This document shows positions 32,004-39,749 of a stretch of DNA of 64,000 bases, piece by piece. The notes under the pieces are model-generated. The model saw nothing but the letters and a program-made list of their open reading frames with translations, did not search any database and was not told the DNA's origin. The stretch spans positions 2,480,001-2,544,000 of the forward strand of contig NZ_FOYV01000001.1 in NCBI RefSeq assembly GCF_900115175.1, given 5' to 3'. The position numbers and the translations under genes were made by a program. The first letter of the stretch is position 1, and each line of letters starts with the position of its first letter. The stretch comes from Marinobacter gudaonensis (GTDB lineage Bacteria > Pseudomonadota > Gammaproteobacteria > Pseudomonadales > Oleiphilaceae).

Positions 32004-33491
32004 ATGAAGCAATCCGAATACCTTCGATACGACGCCACTGCCCTGGCCGACCTGATCCGGCGCGGCGAAGTGAGTTCCCGGGAAGTCTGTGAAGCCGCGG
32101 TGGAGCGGGCAACCCGCGTAAACGGCACCCTGAACGCCATCTGCCACCCACAGTTCTCCGAGGCCCTGAGCCAAGAGTATCCGCAGCAGGCTCCCTTTGC
32201 CGGTGTCCCCCTGCTGCTGAAGGATCTGGCCCAGGAACAGGCTGGGCACCCCTGTACCTATGGCAGTCGTGGTTTGAAGCAGAACGTTGCGACCCGGGAT
32301 TCGGAGTTTGTGCGCCGGGCCAGGAACGGGGGGCTGGTGTTCCTGGGGCGTACCGCGACCCCCGAGTTCGGTCTGAAAGCGGTCACCGAATCGGTACTCT
32401 GGGGACCCACTCTGAACCCATGGAACACCGAGCTCACTCCGGGTGGCTCCAGTGGTGGATCCGGAGCGGCCGTGGCGGCGGGCATTGTTCCCATGGCTGG
32501 AGCCAACGATGGCGGCGGCTCCATTCGCATACCGGCAGCGTACAACGGGCTGTTCGGGCTGAAGCCCTCGCGCGGACGCATTTCTTCCGGCCCCCTGGTG
32601 GGCGAAGCCTGGACCGGGGCGTCCACGGATCATGTGGTCAGCCGGACGGTGAGGGACAGTGCGGCCATGCTGGACGTGCTCCAGGGCGCGGCGCCTGGCG
32701 ATCCGTTTGTGATCCCCGAGCCGGTGGCGGCGTACGCCGATCTCATGCAGCAGGCGCCTGGCAATCTGCGCATCGGCGTGTTCACCTCGTCACCCTACGG
32801 CACCGAGGTGGCGCCCGAGTGTGTCGCGGCCGTGGATGAAACCGCCCGCGTTCTGGAGAGCCTTGGCCATATTGTGGAATACGCGGCGCCGGAGTTCGAC
32901 GGTATGGCCCTGGCCCGCTGCTACCTGGGGCTCTATTTCGGTGAAGTGTCTGCGCTCATGGCTCGGGCCCGGGCGCAGTTCGGGGCCAGCGACCAGGACT
33001 TTGAGCTGGATACCCGGCTGATCGGCATGCTGGGTGACACCATGCCCCTGGCTGATTACGTACGCCGCCGGCAGCAGTGGAACGATTTTGCCCGAGCCCT
33101 GGGCGCGTACTTTGGCCAGTACGATCTGTACCTGTGCCCGACCACCGGCCAGTTACCAGCTGCCATCGGACAACTGGAAACACCGGCCCACCTGAAGTTT
33201 GCCGCCAGCATCATGCTCAAACTGAAGGCCGGCAGGCTGGTGCATCGCACTGGCCAGGTAGATCAGATGGCGCTCGAGAGCCTGGCGCGCACGCCTTTCA
33301 CCCAGCTGGCCAACCTGACCGGGACCCCAGCCATGTCGGTACCCATGCACTGGACCAAAGCGGGGCTTCCGGTGGGTGTGCAGTTTGGCGCGCCCCATGG
33401 TGGCGAGGCCCGGTTGCTGCAACTGGCGGCGCAGCTGGAAGAGGCCAGTCCCTGGTTCGGCCAGTACGAGAAACTCGACAACGCCTTTTGA
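32004..33491 (+). CDS. Amidase (amidase-signature family)
   Basis: 495 residues. The Ser-cisSer-Lys triad is visible: K73 in LLLKDL, S149 in TPGGSSGGSGAA and S173 in DGGGSIRIPA. Such enzymes hydrolyse a range of amides and cannot be told apart by sequence alone. This one reads as a 6-aminohexanoate-cyclic-dimer-hydrolase-like or general amidase. ATG 32004 is preferred (weak GGAA site). ATG 31992 is an alternative. It is divergent from the transglycosylase, with 53 bases between starts. Confidence 0.9.
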   Translation: MKQSEYLRYDATALADLIRRGEVSSREVCEAAVERATRVNGTLNAICHPQFSEALSQEYPQQAPFAGVPLLLKDLAQEQAGHPCTYGSRGLKQNVATRDSEFVRRARNGGLVFLGRTATPEFGLKAVTESVLWGPTLNPWNTELTPGGSSGGSGAAVAAGIVPMAGANDGGGSIRIPAAYNGLFGLKPSRGRISSGPLVGEAWTGASTDHVVSRTVRDSAAMLDVLQGAAPGDPFVIPEPVAAYADLMQQAPGNLRIGVFTSSPYGTEVAPECVAAVDETARVLESLGHIVEYAAPEFDGMALARCYLGLYFGEVSALMARARAQFGASDQDFELDTRLIGMLGDTMPLADYVRRRQQWNDFARALGAYFGQYDLYLCPTTGQLPAAIGQLETPAHLKFAASIMLKLKAGRLVHRTGQVDQMALESLARTPFTQLANLTGTPAMSVPMHWTKAGLPVGVQFGAPHGGEARLLQLAAQLEEASPWFGQYEKLDNAF

Positions 33492-33625
33492 CTATCCATC
33501 CCGGGGTTGTGATCCGGCGGGCGAAACTCCACGTTTATCTTTGTAGCGGGAACAGGCTATGCTGTGAGTCAGGAAGACCCATTCTTCCTGACAGACCCTG
33601 ATGGCATCGAGGAGGCGAGCGTATT

Positions 33626-34234
33626 ATGAACCAACCGATGGCAATCGACGATCTGGTATCAGTAGCACAGGCCGAGGCCATGGGGGAGCTTGATGCCCCG
33701 ATGATGGCGATCGTACTGTCCAGCGAACAAAGCTACGACTTGCCCATCAATTCCCTTGAAACCGATGCCGACAAGGCCCGCTGGGGTTTGATCCTCCGCG
33801 CCGCCCGCGAGCATGTGGAAGCAGACGCCGTGGCGGTGCTCTACCCCGCCTGGACCACCATTCGCCACAAGAAGCCCGATCTCGAAGTCGAGGCTGCCCA
33901 GGAAGACCCACAGGAGGATAGCGAGGGTGCGGACGGTCCCATCGATACCCTGTTCGTACAGCTGCACACCCGGGACCACGTCTACTGGCGCGGGTTTGAA
34001 CAGATACGTGATCCCAAGCACCAGCGCATCATCGGCTTCCGCCGGATCAAGGCGCTGTCTACGGATTACAAGCGCGACGAAGCGCCATCCGTAGCGTCCT
34101 GGCTCAGCACCCTGTTCGAGCCACTGCCGGAGGAAGGTGCCGAGACCGAGGTCGATCAGGAACTGGCCAATCTTCTGGAGGAACCCGAGGTCAGTGCCGC
34201 ACTCTACCCACGGCAGATGCGGGCGCTGCATTAA
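33626..34234 (+). CDS. Conserved-looking hypothetical protein
   Basis: 202 residues, not recognised. It is soluble and acidic. The middle (about 90-108) is a run rich in Glu, Asp and Gln, and the last third is acidic too. The N-terminal 80 residues look like a compact alpha/beta domain (MMAIVLSS, ADAVAVLYPAWTTIRHK). No catalytic motif, signal or TM is evident. It has its own upstream gap (33492-33625) and an AGGAGG ribosome site about 14 bases before the ATG. The neighbours give no clue. Confidence 0.75.
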   Translation: MNQPMAIDDLVSVAQAEAMGELDAPMMAIVLSSEQSYDLPINSLETDADKARWGLILRAAREHVEADAVAVLYPAWTTIRHKKPDLEVEAAQEDPQEDSEGADGPIDTLFVQLHTRDHVYWRGFEQIRDPKHQRIIGFRRIKALSTDYKRDEAPSVASWLSTLFEPLPEEGAETEVDQELANLLEEPEVSAALYPRQMRALH

Positions 34235-34251
34235 CCTGGGACAGCGTGCGC

Positions 34252-35385
34252 TCAGAAAACGGGCGCACGCTCCACCACCCAGAGCAGACTGAGAGCACCG
34301 GTGGCGACGAGGAGCACAGGCACGACTGCCCTCTCATACACCCGGTGACTGGCCAGCAGGTAAAGTGCCGGGAACGCCACCACCAGCAGGGCCAGTTGCC
34401 CCAGCTCGACACCGATATTGAAGCCGGCGAGAGCCAGCGCCAGGTCACTCACACCATTCGTCAGGTCGCCGAGAACGCTCGCAAATCCGAAGCCGTGTAC
34501 GAGGCCGAAACCAAAAGCCAGCTTCCAGGTCTTCCGGCCGAGCACGGGCCACACCACGTTCAGGGCTGCCAGCGCGATGGACAGGGCAATGAAGGTTTCT
34601 ACCCAGGCAATCGGCAGTGCAACCACATTGAATGCGGCGAGGCCCAGGGTAATCGAGTGGGCCACCGTGAAGGCCGTGACAATACCCGCGAGGCTCCAGA
34701 GCCGCGTGCGGAATGTGTCGCCTGGTCTGCTCCCCGGAAATCCGTTGCCTTTCCGGAGGGTTGCCGGGAGGATCAGAACCAGCAGGAACAGGATGTGGTC
34801 GAGCCCGATCAGCAGGTGCAGAACCCCCTCGTACAGGAACGTGCCAAACAGGGCCAGGGCTGTGCCGTCTCCGTTGACGGCAAGTGCGACAGTTTTCTGA
34901 TCCGGAGTCGCCACCTTGAGTGTTGTTGCCGCTCCGGTATCGATACTGAGCAAGCCGCGGTGCAAGGGGTCCTGTTCAAAAAGAAGATTGTACTGAAGCG
35001 TGGTGGGCATCCCGTTGTCTGGGCAGATTACCTGGTAAAGGGCAGCCGCGTAGGGCCCGTCACTGTGGCTGGAGAGCCCCCATTGCTGGCCTTTCAGGCG
35101 ACAGACTCCGCTGTCATTCGATAGCCGGAGGCCCTGTTCAGTCCAGCCCGTGATCTTCCCTCGGCTCGCCCGCAATTCAGCGCCACTGAGCAGCTGATCG
35201 TGGTTCCGATCCAGCGGAAGCACCAGGGCCAGATCACGTAATGCCACGTCGACACGCAGGGTCGATTCGTCCTGATCGTAGTATACGAAGCTGTCGCTGG
35301 CCTTATGCCCGTAGGCCAGGCTAGCGATTAGCGACAGTAACAGTCCGAAGGCCATAAAGCGCAGTACGTGCGAGAAGCCTCTCAT
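34252..35385 (-). CDS. HupE/UreJ-like membrane protein
   Basis: 377 residues. A signal peptide (ending LAYGHKA) is followed by an extracytoplasmic domain of about 150 residues. Six or seven TM helices then carry the HupE/UreJ motif HLLIGLDHILF and the later GFGLVHGFGFA. HupE/UreJ proteins are linked to nickel uptake, but this long two-domain type is uncharacterised and no hydrogenase or urease is nearby. The start overlaps the TPR gene stop (ATGA). It is the last gene of the DUF4331-lipoprotein-TPR-HupE operon. Confidence 0.85.
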   Translation of the reverse strand: MRGFSHVLRFMAFGLLLSLIASLAYGHKASDSFVYYDQDESTLRVDVALRDLALVLPLDRNHDQLLSGAELRASRGKITGWTEQGLRLSNDSGVCRLKGQQWGLSSHSDGPYAAALYQVICPDNGMPTTLQYNLLFEQDPLHRGLLSIDTGAATTLKVATPDQKTVALAVNGDGTALALFGTFLYEGVLHLLIGLDHILFLLVLILPATLRKGNGFPGSRPGDTFRTRLWSLAGIVTAFTVAHSITLGLAAFNVVALPIAWVETFIALSIALAALNVVWPVLGRKTWKLAFGFGLVHGFGFASVLGDLTNGVSDLALALAGFNIGVELGQLALLVVAFPALYLLASHRVYERAVVPVLLVATGALSLLWVVERAPVF

Positions 35386-36611
35386 GGCTGTTCCTCCGGA
35401 TAACGAACGTCGGCCTGGTGTTGCTTTGCCAGCCAGGCCCTCGCCAAACGTGCGGAGGATGGGCTGCCTGCGGCCTCTGCCGCGCGAAGCAACAGGCGAG
35501 TGTCCGCCGGTTCGCGCTGTTCCTGCCAGTTGTCCAGTGCCAGGGAAACGGCGGCCTGGGCGTTGCCCTTGACGTCGAGCTCGAACCGCGCGATGTCCCT
35601 GGCATGGAGCAAATTCCCCCGCCAGCGAGCTTCGGCGAAGCGTTCATCCAGACTGGCTGTCAGGTCGTCTGCTTCCGGATGACCAGACTGGCGCATGGCA
35701 ATGGCCCGTAGCACTGCCAATGCATCCACTTGCTCGTAGTTGCTGGTGAGCGCCAATGCCCGATCAAACTGTTGCTGACGGATCAGCCAGTCGACCAACT
35801 GAGCCCTTGTGTACAGGTCGTCCGGGTCAGCCTCCAGTACGTTTTGCCAGTGTTCCACGGCTTCCGGCATACCCAGCTGCGCCGCTATTTCCCCCAGAGT
35901 TCCTTCAGCCCAGAGCTGCGATGTGCGGTCGGACGGCACCGTTACCATGTATCCGGCCAAAGCCCGGTAGGCGCCGGGCGCATTGCCAGTGCGTGCGTCA
36001 ACCTGGGCGAGACAACTCGCGGCAATCAGGCCAGGCATGCGGTTTTGCAGGTCTTCGCAGTGTTGTCGGGCGCGTCCGTAATTGCCCTGGACGGTCTCAA
36101 GGTTTGCCAGTAAGAGTATGGCCTGCGCGGTTTGGCGGGCGTTGGCGGCCCGGCTGATGACAGTGGATAGGTCACGGCGGGCATTGTCGAAGTTATGAAG
36201 GCTCTGCTGAACCGTGGCCCTGAGTACCAGCAGACGATCCGTCATGGGCCCTTGCCACTGCTGCAGTGCGCGGGTGGCATAGCCGTAGAAGCGGGGATCG
36301 CCCGTGGCTCGGGCCTCATCGATCTGTTGCCTGACCCGATCGGCCAGTTGTTCCGGGTTTGATGGCAGGTCGCCGGTGGTCAGGGCGGCATCCGGCAGTG
36401 CTATCAGCACCTCACTGTCAGCAAAGTGGGTGTCAATCGGTGCCGGCGCCGCGTTGACGCCGGCTCCGACAGTTATCAAACCGATGAGCAATACAAAACC
36501 ACAACGAACGCTCCTGCCCGAGCGGGCAGGAGCGTCGACGGCGGCAGTTTCCAGACAGGAGTGCCGCCCGTGGCTTTTATTGCAAGAACAGATCGTCGTA
36601 GGCCTGTTCAT
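35382..36611 (-). CDS. Exported TPR-repeat protein
   Basis: About 409 residues. A hydrophobic segment (FVLLIGLITVGAGVNAAPA, about 39-57) looks like a signal peptide. The rest is helical with TPR-like repeats (RDLSTVISRAANARQTAQAILLLANLETVQGNYGRARQ and on). The start is doubtful. ATG 36611 would read through two GC-rich hairpins, including 36509-36534, and overlaps the lipoprotein gene. A TTG at 36491 starts after them but gives a signal without positive charge. It probably scaffolds other proteins of its operon. Confidence 0.75.
   Translation of the reverse strand: MNRPTTICSCNKSHGRHSCLETAAVDAPARSGRSVRCGFVLLIGLITVGAGVNAAPAPIDTHFADSEVLIALPDAALTTGDLPSNPEQLADRVRQQIDEARATGDPRFYGYATRALQQWQGPMTDRLLVLRATVQQSLHNFDNARRDLSTVISRAANARQTAQAILLLANLETVQGNYGRARQHCEDLQNRMPGLIAASCLAQVDARTGNAPGAYRALAGYMVTVPSDRTSQLWAEGTLGEIAAQLGMPEAVEHWQNVLEADPDDLYTRAQLVDWLIRQQQFDRALALTSNYEQVDALAVLRAIAMRQSGHPEADDLTASLDERFAEARWRGNLLHARDIARFELDVKGNAQAAVSLALDNWQEQREPADTRLLLRAAEAAGSPSSARLARAWLAKQHQADVRYPEEQP
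36509..36534 (-). terminator. Strong hairpin between the lipoprotein and TPR genes
   Basis: Perfect 12-base arms (CGCTCCTGCCCG and its complement) with a 2-base loop, followed on the minus strand by a T/G-rich tract. It could partly end transcription after the lipoprotein gene or protect its message. It lies inside the longest possible TPR reading frame. Confidence 0.55.
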
Positions 36612-36810
36612 TGCTCTGGTCATTGAAGGTGAACTCCAACCGATTGATGTTGACCGGCTGCAGGTCGACCGCCTGTTTCTGCACCTCGGTTTTTACGAAC
36701 GAGGTGAAGTCGACCGGCAAGGCCTCCCTGGGCGCACGGCTGTTGTCCGAACAGCCGGCCAGCGCCATGACGGCCAGCGTGGATGCCAGAACGTGGATGG
36801 TGGTTTTCAT
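36577..36810 (-). CDS. Small lipoprotein in the DUF4331 operon
   Basis: 77 residues. A signal peptide ends at the lipobox LAGC (about residues 17-20), so the mature protein of about 58 residues should be lipid-anchored. The mature part is polar (LPVDFTSFVKTEVQKQAVDLQP) and not recognised. It lies 15 bases after the DUF4331 gene, with a ribosome site of GGAGG type overlapping the gap. Its small size and place suggest an accessory subunit for the DUF4331 protein (inference). Confidence 0.75.
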   Translation of the reverse strand: MKTTIHVLASTLAVMALAGCSDNSRAPREALPVDFTSFVKTEVQKQAVDLQPVNINRLEFTFNDQSNEQAYDDLFLQ

Positions 36811-36825
36811 GGTGTCCTCCCGCGC

Positions 36826-38328
36826 TTACGGCGTACCGTTCGGTGAACCGGCAATCGGTGTTGCCAGGTATGGGAAGGTTTCCTGCAGGTTCAGGGGATC
36901 AACGCGTACACCGTCGGTGAAGGGTACGTCCCGATTCGGTGCATCCGTGGTCAATGCGCCCATGGCAACCCGAAGCGCGATGTCCACCACATCGTCAACG
37001 GGACGGCGTCCGTTCGGGAAGCCGGCGTTGTCGCCCGCGAGGGCGCCCAGATCATCCTGGCTGCTCTCAGCAACCGCCGGAATGGCAGGGTTGAGTCGCA
37101 GCATTTCCGAGGCGGTAACGCCGCTGGGCTGGTTGAGGCCTGTCAGACCGGTCAGGAAGGCGGAAACAAGGTCGTTGCGGGGGAAATTGTTCGGGGCCGT
37201 AGCGCCGGCTGAACTGAACAGGATTTCCAGCAGCTCAGGCAATGTCGGATGGGTGACGTAGGTGGCGAACTGGCCATCGTCCTTCGGTTCGCTGGCGTTG
37301 AAGGCATCCTTGTCCGGCAGGCCGATCACCACTTCGTTCACCAGTGGCATGCCCAGGCGGGAAACCTGTGTAAAGGCACCACCTTCGATGCTTGCGCCTT
37401 TGTCGTTTGACTTGGGCGCCGGGTTGATGACACGGGCCTGGCGAATGCTCGCGGTGGTCCAGGCGCCAATAACCGGGTCACCGGTGCCCGTCATGGCAGA
37501 GCCTGTGAGGCAGGCGACGGGCACTTCCAGAGCGAAGCTGGTGACATTTTTGTCGGCCAGATCGTTTTGCTCGTCGTTGCGTTCAATCTCGGTTTCCGCA
37601 ATCGGGTCGGTGTTCACCAAGTCGAAAACCTCACCCAGGTTGACCGCGAACGCCTCTTTGCGCTGACCCACGAACACCCGGCCGTTAGGCGAGCATCCGG
37701 GAATCGCAACGTCGTAGATATGGCTGTTGGCGTACGCTTCGTAATCGCTGAAGGTTTTCGCACCGATGTTATCGATGGGCTTGCGGAAGGTGGGCTGGCC
37801 GGTCGTTGCATTCATGGCCGCCTGACGTGTGCCAGTCCGGCGGTCGCCAGAGATCACTGTCAGCTCGTATTCCTGGCTGACCTGGAACTTGTCGCCTTCT
37901 TGAGGTGTGGTGCCAACGCCAGCCGAGGCGCCTTTCAACGGAATGGCCACCGCTTTCTGGTCGCCTGCCGGGCCAACGTTCAGCACGATCGGATTCTCGA
38001 CGGGGGAGAATTGGAACTGGAAGGTCAGGTCCTCGACCGCATCCCCGGTGTTGTCGATATGGATCTCGTAGATGGCATCATCGTCGAGATCGAAGTAGTT
38101 CGGGCCACCGTAGGCATCCTGCAATGGCAGATAGTTGGCAATGAGTGTGACAAAGCCTTCCCGACCGCTTTCGTAACTACGAAACATGTAGAAATCGGTG
38201 CCGTCGACTTTCGGCATCTCCGTGATAAACGGTGCCTCCCGGTGACTTGACGCATGGGCAAGGCCCGCCGTCAGGCAGGCTCCCGCCACGGCTGCGGCCA
38301 GACCGGCGCGGTTGAAAATCGTGTTCAT
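36826..38328 (-). CDS. DUF4331 exported protein
   Basis: 500 residues. A signal peptide ends at LAHASSHREAP. The SSHREAP sequence at the mature N-terminus is the hallmark of DUF4331 proteins. Other family features are DGTDFYMFRS near residue 43 and YFDLDDDAIYEIHIDNTGD. No enzymatic motif is known for the family. It is the first gene of a four-gene operon and is divergent from an ECF sigma gene. A TGCATC-N17-CGTT promoter lies upstream (38372-38398). Confidence 0.9.
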   Translation of the reverse strand: MNTIFNRAGLAAAVAGACLTAGLAHASSHREAPFITEMPKVDGTDFYMFRSYESGREGFVTLIANYLPLQDAYGGPNYFDLDDDAIYEIHIDNTGDAVEDLTFQFQFSPVENPIVLNVGPAGDQKAVAIPLKGASAGVGTTPQEGDKFQVSQEYELTVISGDRRTGTRQAAMNATTGQPTFRKPIDNIGAKTFSDYEAYANSHIYDVAIPGCSPNGRVFVGQRKEAFAVNLGEVFDLVNTDPIAETEIERNDEQNDLADKNVTSFALEVPVACLTGSAMTGTGDPVIGAWTTASIRQARVINPAPKSNDKGASIEGGAFTQVSRLGMPLVNEVVIGLPDKDAFNASEPKDDGQFATYVTHPTLPELLEILFSSAGATAPNNFPRNDLVSAFLTGLTGLNQPSGVTASEMLRLNPAIPAVAESSQDDLGALAGDNAGFPNGRRPVDDVVDIALRVAMGALTTDAPNRDVPFTDGVRVDPLNLQETFPYLATPIAGSPNGTP

Positions 38329-38371
38329 ACCAAACTCCTTTCATGAAGGTCTGAGGTGTTGCACTGGAGGG

Positions 38372-38398
38372 AACGAGCCAGGTTTGCAAAAAGATGCA
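38372..38398 (-). promoter_or_regulatory. Possible ECF-sigma promoter of the DUF4331 operon
   Basis: The minus strand reads TGCATC-N17-CGTT. The divergent sigma gene has TGCAAC-N17-CGTA at the same spacing, and CGTW is a usual ECF -10 element. The predicted start is near 38364, 36 bases before the start codon. Confidence 0.5.
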
Positions 38399-38428
38399 GC
38401 CACGTTGAAAGAAAGTTGGCAGTTGGGA

Positions 38429-38455
38429 TGCAACTAATATTGGCCCTCGACCGTA
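38429..38455 (+). promoter_or_regulatory. Possible autoregulatory promoter of the ECF sigma gene
   Basis: TGCAAC (38429-38434), 17 bases, then CGTA (38452-38455). It matches the element on the other strand in both hexamer and spacing, as expected if the sigma factor drives its own gene and the DUF4331 operon. Confidence 0.5.
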
Positions 38456-38488
38456 CTAGGTAGAGAGCTCTGTTATCCGGGAGAAAGT

Positions 38489-39046
38489 ATGTCAGTCGGG
38501 AGCGTGAACCAGGACGAGCTGATGCGTTTGCTGCGACGGGTCGCGGCGAGGGATCGGCAGGCGTTTGAGGCACTCTATGGGCAGGTTGCGGCACGCATGT
38601 TCGGGTTGTGCCTGAAGCTTGCCAACCAGCGGGAGCTGGCCGAAGAGGCGCTTCAGGAAAGTTTTATCCAGATATGGCATCACGCGGGGGAATATCACAG
38701 CGACCGCGGGGCACCACTGGCCTGGATGATGACCATTGCGCGCTACCGGACTCTGGATCTGATCCGTGCACGCAGGGCGAGGCTGTCTGACAGCGATGAT
38801 CAGCTTGCGCAGCTTGAGGATGGCCGGCACGGCCCCCTTGATGAGTCCCTTCGCCGCGACGGTGCGAACCAGCTCACAGGCTGCCTCGAGCAGCTGAGCG
38901 ACGTTCAGCGGGACAGCATCCTGTTGGTGTACTACCGCGGTTTGACGCACGACGAACTGTCGGCGGCACTGAGTAAACCGATCGGTACGGTCAAGAGTTG
39001 GGTAAGGCGTGGGCTCGCTGCTCTGAAACGGTGTCTGGAACCATGA
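38489..39046 (+). CDS. ECF RNA polymerase sigma factor (SigK-like)
   Basis: 185 residues with sigma region 2 (about 15-95: LAEEALQESFIQIWHH, PLAWMMTIARYRTLDLIRARRAR) and region 4 (about 125-180: DELSAALSKPIGTVKSWVRRGLAALKR). There is no region 1.1 or 3, as usual for ECF factors. The ATG at 38489 follows a GGGAGAAAG ribosome site. The stop overlaps the anti-sigma start (ATGA), a standard pairing. Confidence 0.93.
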   Translation: MSVGSVNQDELMRLLRRVAARDRQAFEALYGQVAARMFGLCLKLANQRELAEEALQESFIQIWHHAGEYHSDRGAPLAWMMTIARYRTLDLIRARRARLSDSDDQLAQLEDGRHGPLDESLRRDGANQLTGCLEQLSDVQRDSILLVYYRGLTHDELSAALSKPIGTVKSWVRRGLAALKRCLEP

Positions 39047-39744
39047 AAAAATCTGCTGAGCGCATTGAACAACTGGCGGCGGAATACGTGCTGGGCTCTT
39101 TGCAGGGCCAGGCGCGCCGACGTTTCGAGGGCTGGATGATGGAGTCTGGCCGGGTTCGTCAGGAGGTCTGGTTCTGGGAGCATACCCTGGGGCCGCTGTC
39201 GAATTCCGCCGAACCGGAGCAACCGCCTGCGGAGATTTGGTCGGCCGTGACCCGGCGGTTGTGGCCCGAAGAGGCACCGAAGGCGGCAGAGCGCCGGAGC
39301 CGAACACACTGGCTCTGGCCCGGATGGGGATTGCTGGCGACTGCGGCTGCACTGGTGCTTGCGGTATTGTTGGTTCAGCGGCCCTTACCCGATGTTGACC
39401 AACAGCAGCTGGCGGGGGCCATTGTCCAGTCTGGCAGCGATGTCCCCCTGTGGCTGATTAGCGAAGCAGGTCGCGATAACCTGCTCAGATTGAGACCGGT
39501 CTCGGCAACAGCGGCCGGTGCCAGCAAAGACTATGAACTGTGGGTCGTGCCGGAGAACGGAGCGCCTTTGTCCCTCGGGGTGGTGCCGGTAGGCGGCACA
39601 CACCGGATCCGCTTGTCCGATCAGGCCATGAGGGAGCTTGTTCGTAGCAGGACGTTGGCCATCAGCCTTGAACCCTCAGGCGGTTCGCCAACCGGCGCTC
39701 CAAGCGGTCCGATACTCCACGTGGCCAAACTCTACGATCTCTAG
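39043..39744 (+). CDS. Anti-sigma factor (RskA-like)
   Basis: 233 residues. The N-terminal cytoplasmic part (1-85) would bind the sigma factor and has no zinc-binding HxxxCxxC. One TM helix (WGLLATAAALVLAVLLV, about 92-110) leads to a periplasmic RskA-type domain with DYELWVVPENG and VGGTHRI motifs. It should hold the ECF factor at the membrane until a periplasmic signal triggers its proteolysis. It overlaps the sigma gene by 4 bases. Confidence 0.88.
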   Translation: MKKSAERIEQLAAEYVLGSLQGQARRRFEGWMMESGRVRQEVWFWEHTLGPLSNSAEPEQPPAEIWSAVTRRLWPEEAPKAAERRSRTHWLWPGWGLLATAAALVLAVLLVQRPLPDVDQQQLAGAIVQSGSDVPLWLISEAGRDNLLRLRPVSATAAGASKDYELWVVPENGAPLSLGVVPVGGTHRIRLSDQAMRELVRSRTLAISLEPSGGSPTGAPSGPILHVAKLYDL

Positions 39745-39749
39745 GCCGG

